DNA of 64,000 nt from Bacteroidia bacterium (lineage in GTDB: Bacteria > Bacteroidota > Bacteroidia > J057): positions 1 through 64,000 of the forward strand of contig JAUIKF010000009.1 in assembly GCA_030430575.1 (NCBI GenBank). Reading direction: 5' to 3'. This document shows, piece by piece, positions 45,597-53,926 of this stretch. A program made the position numbers and the translations under genes. Position 1 is the first letter of the stretch; every line of letters begins with the position of its first letter. The notes below the pieces were generated by a model that was not told the origin of the DNA, did not search any database, and saw nothing but the letters and a program-made list of their open reading frames with translations.

Positions 45597-48548
45597 ATGT
45601 GGCGGATAGTTTTCCTCTTTGGCGGAATGATACTGGGAATGCCTTTTATTCAGGCACAAAATAAGGCTATTGCACGGGCAGAGGCTCTGCGGCCAAATTA
45701 TACTGATAGTGCTAAAGTATTAGCAGAATCTCACCTCTCAGAGGGCTTGCCCCCCTTTTATCGTGAATTATTGGATACTACTTATCGTCAGGTTTTCTTT
45801 TCCCAACCAAGTGATACACAACTTCTGTATGGGATCATGACGATAGCAGTTCATGCGATAAATAACCCTATGGCTCGTCAATTTAATGAATTGATGGGGA
45901 GATTTTGTAGCGACAAAATAGAGACTAATGCCACAGAAGAAGAAAAACGCCTTTATAGAGAGTATTTAGCTGCCCATTTGAATATTGAAGCTACTCGTTT
46001 AGTTCAAGGTAATCGCTTTTACGAAGGGTTAGAGAAACGATACCAGGCCCTTGAGCAAAGTAAATTGGTGCAGGATACTTTTTATATGACTGAAATCATG
46101 TATGGGCTTTACCAGGATCATTTTAATGCTACAGATTATGACCAAGCTGAAAAATGGGCCCTAGAAGCAATAGCACTAGAAGAGGCCAGGAAGAATAAAG
46201 AGGGGATTGTATATTTAAAAGCACAGTTAGCCAGTTGCATGGTTCAAAGAGGAGAATACAAAGAAGCGATTCCTTTTTTCGAAGCAAAACTAGCCCTGGC
46301 CCGTCAAAATCAAAATAATAATGAGGCGTCAAGTGCTCTTAATTCACTGGGATTTGCTCACCGGAAATTGAAGGAATACGATAAATCCATTCACTATTTT
46401 GAGCAATGCTTGGAGATATATGAGCAATTTGGATATTATTTTGGCGCTTCCAATATTCACAACCAACTCGCCAATGTAGCCATAGAAAAAGGAGATTGGC
46501 AAAAGGCAAAAAAACATGGCCTCGCACTCTATCAAATAAGTCAGGAAAATCCCAGCCCCCAGATACAAAAAAATGCCACTAATGTAATGGCTAAGGTCTA
46601 CGAACACGAGGGGAATTATAAAAAAAGCATGGAGATGCTTAGACTGTATTATCAGTTGCGTGATTCTGTGACGGGCGAAGCCAATACCCGAGCCTTGTTA
46701 GATCAAAGGTATAAGTTTCAGTATCGAGAAAAAGCGAAGTTGGATAGCCTACAGAGTGCAGCTGATCTGATGATTCAGGTGGCCGAAAATAAGCGGCGAA
46801 AGACAACTGCCTATTTTCTATGGAGTGCCATCGTTGTCATGATTCTTTTTGCAGGGATTTTGTGGCATCGCTTTCGAATCACGCGCCAGCAGAAGGCGAT
46901 GATAGAAGAGGAGAAAGTCAAATTGGATCAGGCTAATGAAAAACTAAAAGCCCTGGACAATATGAAGTCCAGCTTTATCACCAATATTTCTCACGAGTTG
47001 AGAACCCCAGTTTCGCTCATATTAGGACCTATCTCTCATTTGCTTCGCAAAATTTCGCCCAAGCTGGAAAAAGAAGACCGAGATGTTTTACAACTTGTTG
47101 AACGAAATGGGACTTCTCTCCTGGGACTGGTGGAAGAGTTGCTGGATTTCTCCTCATTGGACGCCAGCAAACTTGTGCTGAAAAAAGAGCCTACTGCTTT
47201 TTACCCCTTTTGTAGGCAGCTCTTTAGCGCATTTGAATCTATGGCGGAGTTCAAAAATATAGACTATACTTTTTCCTTTGAATTACCCCAATCCATTTAC
47301 CTTGATATTGATAGATCTCGCCTAGAGAAAATCATCAATAATCTGCTATCAAATGCCCTGAAGTTTACGCATGAAGGGGAGGTGAAACTGAAAGTTCACG
47401 GTTCTAAGTTCTATGATCAAAGTTCACCACCTAAAACGCAGAACTTAGAACTTAAAACGTTGACTTTAACCGTTTCCGATACCGGGCGAGGAATTCCACC
47501 GGAAGACTTGCCCCATGTATTTGATCGGTATTTTCAGACCAAAAGAACTGAGCTCTCTACGGAAGGAGGGACAGGCGTGGGGCTTTCGCTTGCAAGAGAA
47601 TTGGCGCTTTTGATGGAGGGGGATTTAAAGGTGGAAAGTGAATGGGGGAAAGGAAGTACCTTCACGTTGTGGTTTCAGGCGCAAGAACTGCCTTCACCTT
47701 CTAAGGAGGCAGAAACAGTCGAAGAAGTAGCGGATGAAGAAGTCCTTGGAGCTCCGCTTACTCCATCAGAATCCAATGGCTCTCGCCCCAAAATCCTGAT
47801 TGTCGAAGACAATCCCGATATGCAGAAGATGATCTACGCTTTGCTTAGTGCAGACTACAACTGCATTATGGCCAATGATGGATTGGGGGCCTGGGAGTTA
47901 TTGGAACAAAACCATGCTTCCATCAAAGACATTTCTCTCATCCTTTCAGATATTATGATGCCGCGCATGGATGGGTATGCATTATTGGAGAAAATAAAAG
48001 CACATAAGATCTGGAGCCAGACGCCCATGATCATGCTGACGGCCCGTGCCGCCGAGGCCGACAAACTCACCGCCCTACGCATGGGCGTCGATGACTATCA
48101 ACTGAAACCCTTCTCAGCGCCTGAGCTCGAGGCACGCGTGGCCAATCTCATTGCCAATCACAAAGCGAGGGTCGCTTTTGCCGTAGCAGAATCGCCCGTC
48201 GGGGCGATAGATTTTGGCGAGGCACCAGCCGCCGATACAGAGTGGCTTCAGCAACTCGAATCTGCTGCGCTAGAAGCTATAGACAAAAAATTGCCATTAA
48301 ATGCCTCTTATCTGTCAGGTGTCATGGCATCAAGCGATCGCCATTTGTTTCGCAAAATAAAGCAGATGACGGGCCTTTCTCCCAATCAATATATCCAGGA
48401 AATCAAACTCCAGAAGGCACGTCATTTTCTGGAAAATAAAACCTACCACACCATAGCCGAAGTGGCCTATGCTTCGGGGTTCAATACTCCCAATTATTTC
48501 GCCAAGGTATTCGAAAAACGGTTTGGCAAACTGCCAAGTGCGTATTGA
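45597..48548 (+). CDS. Hybrid sensor: TPR - histidine kinase - receiver - AraC HTH (sensor 2)
   Basis: 983 residues from the ATG at 45597. Signal peptide MWRIVFLFGGMILGMPFIQ then AQ. A periplasmic N-terminal part of its own (about 22-160) shared with sensor 3 (DTQLLYGIMTIAVHAINNP), then TPR units (ALNSLGFAHRKLKEYDKSI), a membrane segment near 402-422, HisKA with FITNISHELRTPVSLILGP (H466), ATPase domain (N box NNLLSNALKF, G1 SDTGRGIP), receiver with D785 (LILSDIMMPRMDGYALLE) and an AraC-type HTH (IAEVAYASGFNTPNYFAKVF). All key residues are present. The ATPase domain contains a repeat-derived insert at about residues 600-621. A cargo gene follows 148 bases downstream. Confidence 0.9.
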   Translation: MWRIVFLFGGMILGMPFIQAQNKAIARAEALRPNYTDSAKVLAESHLSEGLPPFYRELLDTTYRQVFFSQPSDTQLLYGIMTIAVHAINNPMARQFNELMGRFCSDKIETNATEEEKRLYREYLAAHLNIEATRLVQGNRFYEGLEKRYQALEQSKLVQDTFYMTEIMYGLYQDHFNATDYDQAEKWALEAIALEEARKNKEGIVYLKAQLASCMVQRGEYKEAIPFFEAKLALARQNQNNNEASSALNSLGFAHRKLKEYDKSIHYFEQCLEIYEQFGYYFGASNIHNQLANVAIEKGDWQKAKKHGLALYQISQENPSPQIQKNATNVMAKVYEHEGNYKKSMEMLRLYYQLRDSVTGEANTRALLDQRYKFQYREKAKLDSLQSAADLMIQVAENKRRKTTAYFLWSAIVVMILFAGILWHRFRITRQQKAMIEEEKVKLDQANEKLKALDNMKSSFITNISHELRTPVSLILGPISHLLRKISPKLEKEDRDVLQLVERNGTSLLGLVEELLDFSSLDASKLVLKKEPTAFYPFCRQLFSAFESMAEFKNIDYTFSFELPQSIYLDIDRSRLEKIINNLLSNALKFTHEGEVKLKVHGSKFYDQSSPPKTQNLELKTLTLTVSDTGRGIPPEDLPHVFDRYFQTKRTELSTEGGTGVGLSLARELALLMEGDLKVESEWGKGSTFTLWFQAQELPSPSKEAETVEEVADEEVLGAPLTPSESNGSRPKILIVEDNPDMQKMIYALLSADYNCIMANDGLGAWELLEQNHASIKDISLILSDIMMPRMDGYALLEKIKAHKIWSQTPMIMLTARAAEADKLTALRMGVDDYQLKPFSAPELEARVANLIANHKARVAFAVAESPVGAIDFGEAPAADTEWLQQLESAALEAIDKKLPLNASYLSGVMASSDRHLFRKIKQMTGLSPNQYIQEIKLQKARHFLENKTYHTIAEVAYASGFNTPNYFAKVFEKRFGKLPSAY
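47395..47458. repeat. In-frame palindromic insert in the ATPase domain of sensor 2
   Basis: cacggttctaagttctatg (left) faces agaacttagaacttaaaacg (right) around a short loop. It encodes HGSKFYDQSSPPKTQNLELK at the position matching the inserts of sensors 1 and 3. Confidence 0.75.
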
Positions 48549-48549
48549 G

Positions 48550-48588
48550 CTGTTGGTCCGACTTCGAAGTCGGACCAACAGTTTTCCA
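48550..48588 (+). terminator. Palindromic hairpin after sensor 2
   Basis: A perfect 32-base palindrome (ctgttggtccgactt/aagtcggaccaacag, 48550-48581) that starts one base after the stop codon, followed by gttttcc. It is probably a terminator, although the T run is short. Confidence 0.7.
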
Positions 48589-48589
48589 C

Positions 48590-48696
48590 CCATAAATCGG
48601 TCAAAAGGCCAATTTCTTCCCTGATTTGGCAGGATTTTTCCCTGTTGAGGCCCACACCTTTGCTTCATCATTTATCACTAAATACAGACGCCTATC
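48590..48696 (+). promoter_or_regulatory. 5' leader of cargo gene, related to 57111 and 60133
   Basis: Shares with the other two leaders a ggca/ggcgga-like block and the stretch cctttgcttcatc followed by an A/T-rich run and acgcct just before the start codon. It is more divergent than the other pair. A common promoter or leader element is likely. Confidence 0.4.
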
Positions 48697-51600
48697 ATGA
48701 TGAAGTATGTTTCAATTGTTTTGCCAACCTTATTTATGGGAATATTATGGCTGATGCCTAATCTTATTCAGGGGCAAATGCCAAAATTAACTGCAGATGG
48801 TCAGCCGCATGAAGAACCGTTTACCGGTTCCCATATAGATTATAAAATTCCCTCTGTTGCAGAGTTGGGAGGCTATGACCATATTGAGTTTTACCTCAAG
48901 GGAGGAGACGGCGGCAGGCGAAAAGTGCCCAACTTATGTAAAGTCAAAGGAGGAGAAGCAGCTACGGTTACGGTGCGGTTCAAGATAGGCACAGGTCCCA
49001 AAGACCTAAAGCCTGGCGGCAGGATCCGATTTATTGTAGGAAAGGCCGGTGAAAGTAATGGAAGCAGTGGAGTAGAAGCAGGCGGTGGCGGAGGAGGAAC
49101 AGGAATTTTATACCGAGATCCTTCTTTTAGTGGAGGGTGCGCTAATTCATATCCCAGTGGAAGCTTTACCAATGTCAGTACGTGCTGGATCTTGCTGGGT
49201 GTGGCAGGGGGAGGTGGAGGCGCCTACAGCTCGGGTACATGTGGAGGGCAAGCAGGTAAAGGGGGAAATAGCGGATCTTTTGGTACAGCTGGGTATGAAG
49301 GGGGTAATGGAGGAACTGGAGGAAATGCGGGTCAAAGTTATTCGACTCCGGCTTCAGCAACCACCGCAGGAGGCGGTGGAGGATTTAAGCAGGACGCTGG
49401 CTCCAGGGGAGGCGAAGGGGGTTTTTTAACGGGCGGTGCTGGAGGCAATTTTGCCCAGAATGGAGGTTGGGGGTATGGTGGTGGCGGCGGTGCCGACGAA
49501 GGTGGCGGCGGTGGCGGAGGCTACTCCGGCGGCGGCGGTGGCGGAGATTTTGATGGCGGCGGCGGCGGCGGAAGTTTTGCAAATGGAGGCGCAACGTATT
49601 CCTCCAAGACTTCAGGAGGGACTGTGACTTCTCCCCAAAATGGCAAGGTCATTTATACCTTCAAAGACTTCAACTCCAACACACCGGACGCCCGGTGCAA
49701 GGACATCACCGTAGAACTCGATGCCACTGGATTTGTCACATTTTCCGCTGACAGCTCAGATGATGGAAGCCTAAACCCACTTGTCAACAGTTTGAGCTTT
49801 TGCTACTTCAGCCTGTTTTCTTGTCCAGGTACGATTACCTGGGATTGTTCCCGAATTGGTTCCAATCCGCTCTACATGGTTGCAGCAAATGGGGTTGAAG
49901 CGGACTTCTGCACTTCCGTAGTGACAGTGGAAGACAATATCGATCCCACTGCTTCCTGTAAGAATATTCAGGTAAACCTGAATGCCGGCGGAGAAGCGAG
50001 CATCACAGCCGCTCAGGTAGATGACGGCTCCACCGATGCCTGCGGCATCGCAGGCACGACGGTGAACCCGTCCACATTTGACTGCTCTCATGTCGGCAAT
50101 AATTCCGTGACCCTCACGGTCGAAGATAATAATGAGAATTTCAATACCTGTACAGCGAATGTGTGGGTGAGGGATCAGCGCCCGCCAACTATTCAGTGTC
50201 ACGACGCGACAGTGTCTCTGGTCAGCGGTTCAGCTACGCTGAACCGAAGGGACCTTACCGCAGGTTCATCCGATAATTGTGGTCTCGCACCTGATAATAC
50301 GGTGCTCACCTTTACCTGTGCAGATGTAGGAAGCAATCAGCTTTTTACCCTTTCTCGTAAGGATATTTACAATAATACTTCCAGCTTTTGCGGTGCCCAG
50401 GTGACTGTCGTAGAGACAGGAAAGCCCACTGCCCTTTGTCGGTCGACGACCGTCTACCTCGATGCGGCCGGCGAAGCCGCCGTGATCCCTACCGACATTG
50501 ACAATGGCTCATCAGATAATTGCATGATTGCCACCTATATGGCCAGTCCCACTACTTTTGAGTGTGATGACAAAGGCCTCCAAACCGTGACCCTCACGGT
50601 TGCTGACCCTAGCGGTAATACCGCTACCTGCACCGCGAATGTGACAGTGGCAGATACCATTGCACCTACTTTCAACTGTCCTGCCAATAGGATTCTTTCT
50701 ACCGAACAAAATTGTGTTGCATTTGCCTCTATTTCACCTAGATTTCTCGATAATTGCCCTGGTGGTTCCTGGGAAATCAGCTTTTCCGGCAATCCCAATG
50801 GGGTGCCTTCCGATTTGGCAGGACTGGCACAAAATACAGGGCATGGAACATTCACGTATGAATTAGGCATTACCACCGTTACCCTCACAGGCACTGATTC
50901 AGCAGGCAATGCTGCCAAAAGTTGCATCTTCACGGTCACGGTAGAGGACGATGATCCCCCTTCCGTAAGTTGTCCTTCCAATATCACATTGGCAAATGAC
51001 CCTGGCGTATGTTCAGCAACGTACAGCATCCCTGATCCTATAACAGATAATTGTTCGGGAGCTACCTGGAGAGTCATCTTTAGTGGGAATGCTAATGGTT
51101 ATCCATCCGCCATCTTTGGCATTCCCGATGGGAGCAATTCTGCTCCCCTAAGCTTTCAGCTAGGGAGTACTGCGGTGTCTCTTCTGGGAATTGATGGAGC
51201 CAATAATTCGGCCATCCCGTGCAGTTTTTTCATCACCGTTGAGGATACTACCTCTCCCTCACCTGGCTGTCCGCCAGACATCACGGTCGGCAATGATCCC
51301 GACCAATGCGGAGCAGTGGTGACCTATACAATCTCCAGCAGTGACAACTGCGCTGGGGTGAGTCATGTGCAGACAGATGCGACGGGGTTTACCTCGGGAG
51401 ATGAATTTCCTGTAGGGACCACGATGCTGGCGTATGAAGCCACCGATGCGGCGGGCAATACGGCAAGCTGTAGCTTTCATGTGACGGTCAACGATACTTC
51501 ACCTCCCACGATTGATTGTCCCAATAACCAAACCCTTGCTGCTTCGCAAGGTGAATGTTCCGCGAGCTTTTCATACACAATTTCAAGATTAGATAATTGT

Positions 51601-53817
51601 AATCTCCTGTCAACTTCAAAGAATGACGAGCCCTTCCCTATTGGCATAACTACCAAAACCTTCCATGCTTCAGATGCAGCAGGTAATACGAACTCTTGCT
51701 CCTTCACCGTGACAGTGACAGACAATGAGGCGCCTACAATCTCCTGTCCTGCGGACATTACTGTCGACAACGATCCTGCTACCTGCGCCGCAGTCGTGAA
51801 TTACATTGTCTCCAGTGCCGATAACTGTGGTGCTGCTACACATAATGAGACCGGAGGTTCGGGCCTCACCTCAGGCGATGAGTTTCCGGTTAAGACGACT
51901 ACCCTGACTTATGAGGCCACTGATGGAGCTGGCAATACCGCCTCCTGTTCCTTCACCGTGACCGTGAATGACACGGAGCCTCCTGAGATTACATGCCCTG
52001 GAAATATAGTCCGTAATGTATGCCCTGGCGCTTGCTCTTCTTGCTCTATAAGTTTCTTGGTTCTAAAAATGGATAACTGTACAAACCTAAAAAATGTAGG
52101 AAGAGAAGAACCTTTTCCAGTAGGAGTAACCTCCCTAACATATTATGCTACAGATGCTGCAGGGAATACAAACTCATGCGTTTTCACAATAACTGTCATA
52201 GACGATGAACCACCTGCCATTACCTGCCCTGCCGACATCACTGTCGACAATGACCCCGACGCCTGCGGTGCAGTCGTGAACTATACGGTCACCAGTGCTG
52301 ACAACTGCGGATCTGCTTCCCATTCTGAGAAAGGAGGTTCTGGCTTCACCGCTGGAGACGAATTTCCAGTTGGGATTACCATCCAGACTTATACGGCATC
52401 TGATGCAGGGGGGAATACATCTGTTTGCTCCTTCACCGTGACGGTAAAGGATGCCGAAGTCCCCACCTTCACTTGCCCTTCGGGCAATGTGGTCCGAAAT
52501 ACCGACCTCGGTATGTGTGACCACCTGGCCGTAGGCCAGGACCTCGATCCAGATGTCATGGACAACTGCCAGCTACAGACAGTCGTCAATGATTACAATG
52601 GTAGCAATAGCCTCGCAGGTGCCGTTTTCTCCAAGGGGAAAACCCTTGTCACCTGGACGGCGACGGACATTCATGGCAATAGCAGCACGTGCAGCTATCA
52701 CATCAAAATTCGCGACCGCGAAGCGCCTGCCTTTGACAATTGTCCTGATGATACTACTTTAATCATTCCTGCTTTCACAGGCGGGAGCTATTACACCTGG
52801 AATGCTTTGACCGCAACTGACAACTGCAATGCTCCGCATAAGCTGACGATTACCGGTTTTCCCTTAAGTGGGAGTTTCTTCTCCCTCGGCACCACCATCG
52901 TGACCTGGACGGCCACAGACAAATCAAATAACGTAGGCGTTTGTGAATTTGAAGTGACTGTGGAAGAGGATGGGCTGGACGCCCCGTCAGGGTGGGCTTC
53001 CCAAGGCTTGGGAAGTGCAAGTGGCTGTCATACCCATTATGACACCACTACCCAAGTCCTCACCGTCCAGTCGTCCGGTGGAAATGTGAGCATGGCAGCC
53101 GATAATTTCTGTGGAATTACAATTCCCAACAGCCAAAGCGTGATTGACTTCCGCGCCAGGGTCACGCCTGCCGGTGGCAGCTATTACGATCAGGCGGGCA
53201 TCATGATGCGCCAGAGCCTTGCCAACAATGCCAAGCATGCCACGATGCTGCTGACAGGCACCAGCGTGCCTCTCATGTCTATGAGAACCACTGCGGGAGC
53301 CTTCCCACTCAGCACAGCTGGCACTGCTGTAAGCAAGCCCTACTGGCTGCGGCTCTACCGCTTTGGCGGTACGATCACAGGGTACGTCTCAGCCGACGGC
53401 GTGAACTGGTCAGTAATCATGTCTTATCCCAATCTGCTGAGCAGTCCACTCTACCTGGTGCTGTTCAGCACGACTTCAGGCCCCACAGGCCAGGCGACCT
53501 TTGACCATATCACGATAAATGGTGCGGCAGTACGCCTGGGAGCGGAATCAATAGGGACAGAACTGAACCTTAAGGCCCACCCCAATCCTTTCAGCGAGGA
53601 TCTCTTTATCCATGTCGAAAACGCCCTCCCCGGCGAGATCTATCAGGTGCGTTTGTCCAATATACTGGGCCAGCGGGTCTATGGCTATGAGACAGGGGCC
53701 TCAGCCGAAGGCAGGATCGAACAGCGAATCTCACTGGAGTACTTGCCCGCAGGGACTTACCTGCTGGAGGTGGAGGCGGGTGTGCAGCGCAAGGCAATCA
53801 AAGTTCAAAAGTTTTAG
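48697..53817 (+). CDS. Glycine-rich / HYR-module T9SS cargo protein
   Basis: 1706 residues from the ATG at 48697 (the ATG three bases later is equally possible). Signal peptide (MKYVSIVLPTLFMGILWLM). A glycine-rich domain spans about 50-325 (YDHIEFYLKGGDGGRRKV, GGRIRFIVGKAGESNG, AGGGGGGTGILY, WILLGVAGGGGGAYSSG, GWGYGGGGGADEGG) and resembles the ALK/LTK glycine-rich domain in the order of its motifs. Then about 13 HYR or HYR-like modules (patterns such as TCPADITVDND, SADNCG, ATDAAGNT and CSFTVTV), a concanavalin-like domain near the end (FRARVTPAGGSYYDQAGIM) and a T9SS type A sorting domain (KAHPNPFSEDLFIHV ... RKAIKVQKF). Likely displayed at the cell surface or secreted; adhesion or matrix formation is inference. 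Confidence 0.85.
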   Translation: MMKYVSIVLPTLFMGILWLMPNLIQGQMPKLTADGQPHEEPFTGSHIDYKIPSVAELGGYDHIEFYLKGGDGGRRKVPNLCKVKGGEAATVTVRFKIGTGPKDLKPGGRIRFIVGKAGESNGSSGVEAGGGGGGTGILYRDPSFSGGCANSYPSGSFTNVSTCWILLGVAGGGGGAYSSGTCGGQAGKGGNSGSFGTAGYEGGNGGTGGNAGQSYSTPASATTAGGGGGFKQDAGSRGGEGGFLTGGAGGNFAQNGGWGYGGGGGADEGGGGGGGYSGGGGGGDFDGGGGGGSFANGGATYSSKTSGGTVTSPQNGKVIYTFKDFNSNTPDARCKDITVELDATGFVTFSADSSDDGSLNPLVNSLSFCYFSLFSCPGTITWDCSRIGSNPLYMVAANGVEADFCTSVVTVEDNIDPTASCKNIQVNLNAGGEASITAAQVDDGSTDACGIAGTTVNPSTFDCSHVGNNSVTLTVEDNNENFNTCTANVWVRDQRPPTIQCHDATVSLVSGSATLNRRDLTAGSSDNCGLAPDNTVLTFTCADVGSNQLFTLSRKDIYNNTSSFCGAQVTVVETGKPTALCRSTTVYLDAAGEAAVIPTDIDNGSSDNCMIATYMASPTTFECDDKGLQTVTLTVADPSGNTATCTANVTVADTIAPTFNCPANRILSTEQNCVAFASISPRFLDNCPGGSWEISFSGNPNGVPSDLAGLAQNTGHGTFTYELGITTVTLTGTDSAGNAAKSCIFTVTVEDDDPPSVSCPSNITLANDPGVCSATYSIPDPITDNCSGATWRVIFSGNANGYPSAIFGIPDGSNSAPLSFQLGSTAVSLLGIDGANNSAIPCSFFITVEDTTSPSPGCPPDITVGNDPDQCGAVVTYTISSSDNCAGVSHVQTDATGFTSGDEFPVGTTMLAYEATDAAGNTASCSFHVTVNDTSPPTIDCPNNQTLAASQGECSASFSYTISRLDNCNLLSTSKNDEPFPIGITTKTFHASDAAGNTNSCSFTVTVTDNEAPTISCPADITVDNDPATCAAVVNYIVSSADNCGAATHNETGGSGLTSGDEFPVKTTTLTYEATDGAGNTASCSFTVTVNDTEPPEITCPGNIVRNVCPGACSSCSISFLVLKMDNCTNLKNVGREEPFPVGVTSLTYYATDAAGNTNSCVFTITVIDDEPPAITCPADITVDNDPDACGAVVNYTVTSADNCGSASHSEKGGSGFTAGDEFPVGITIQTYTASDAGGNTSVCSFTVTVKDAEVPTFTCPSGNVVRNTDLGMCDHLAVGQDLDPDVMDNCQLQTVVNDYNGSNSLAGAVFSKGKTLVTWTATDIHGNSSTCSYHIKIRDREAPAFDNCPDDTTLIIPAFTGGSYYTWNALTATDNCNAPHKLTITGFPLSGSFFSLGTTIVTWTATDKSNNVGVCEFEVTVEEDGLDAPSGWASQGLGSASGCHTHYDTTTQVLTVQSSGGNVSMAADNFCGITIPNSQSVIDFRARVTPAGGSYYDQAGIMMRQSLANNAKHATMLLTGTSVPLMSMRTTAGAFPLSTAGTAVSKPYWLRLYRFGGTITGYVSADGVNWSVIMSYPNLLSSPLYLVLFSTTSGPTGQATFDHITINGAAVRLGAESIGTELNLKAHPNPFSEDLFIHVENALPGEIYQVRLSNILGQRVYGYETGASAEGRIEQRISLEYLPAGTYLLEVEAGVQRKAIKVQKF

Positions 53818-53867
53818 GTTCTATGTTCTAAGCACGCACCTAGAACCTAGAACATAAAACCTAAAAC
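53811..53867. repeat. ttctagg-word palindromic element after the cargo gene
   Basis: Left arm gttttaggttctatgttcta (53811-53830) pairs with ctagaacataaaacctaaaac (53847-53867) with two mismatches. The cargo stop codon (53815-53817) is inside the left arm. Confidence 0.8.
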
Positions 53868-53873
53868 GGTTCT

Positions 53874-53900
53874 TTAAACCGCCTTCGGGCGGTTTTTTCA
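53874..53900 (+). terminator. Rho-independent terminator
   Basis: aaaccgcc ttcg ggcggttttttc (53876-53899): an 8-base stem with a UUCG-type loop and a T run. It lies just before the next sensor gene. Confidence 0.9.
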
Positions 53901-53926
53901 TTAAATTGCAGCCTAAACATGAAGAT

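Noticed and set aside
49385-49594. Arg/His-rich antisense frame
   Set aside because: It is the reverse complement of the glycine codons ggc/ggt of the glycine-rich domain.
49081-49610. Possible collagen-like or silk-like protein
   Set aside because: The Gly runs lack the Gly-X-Y triplet period. The ordered non-glycine motifs fit a folded glycine-rich domain better.
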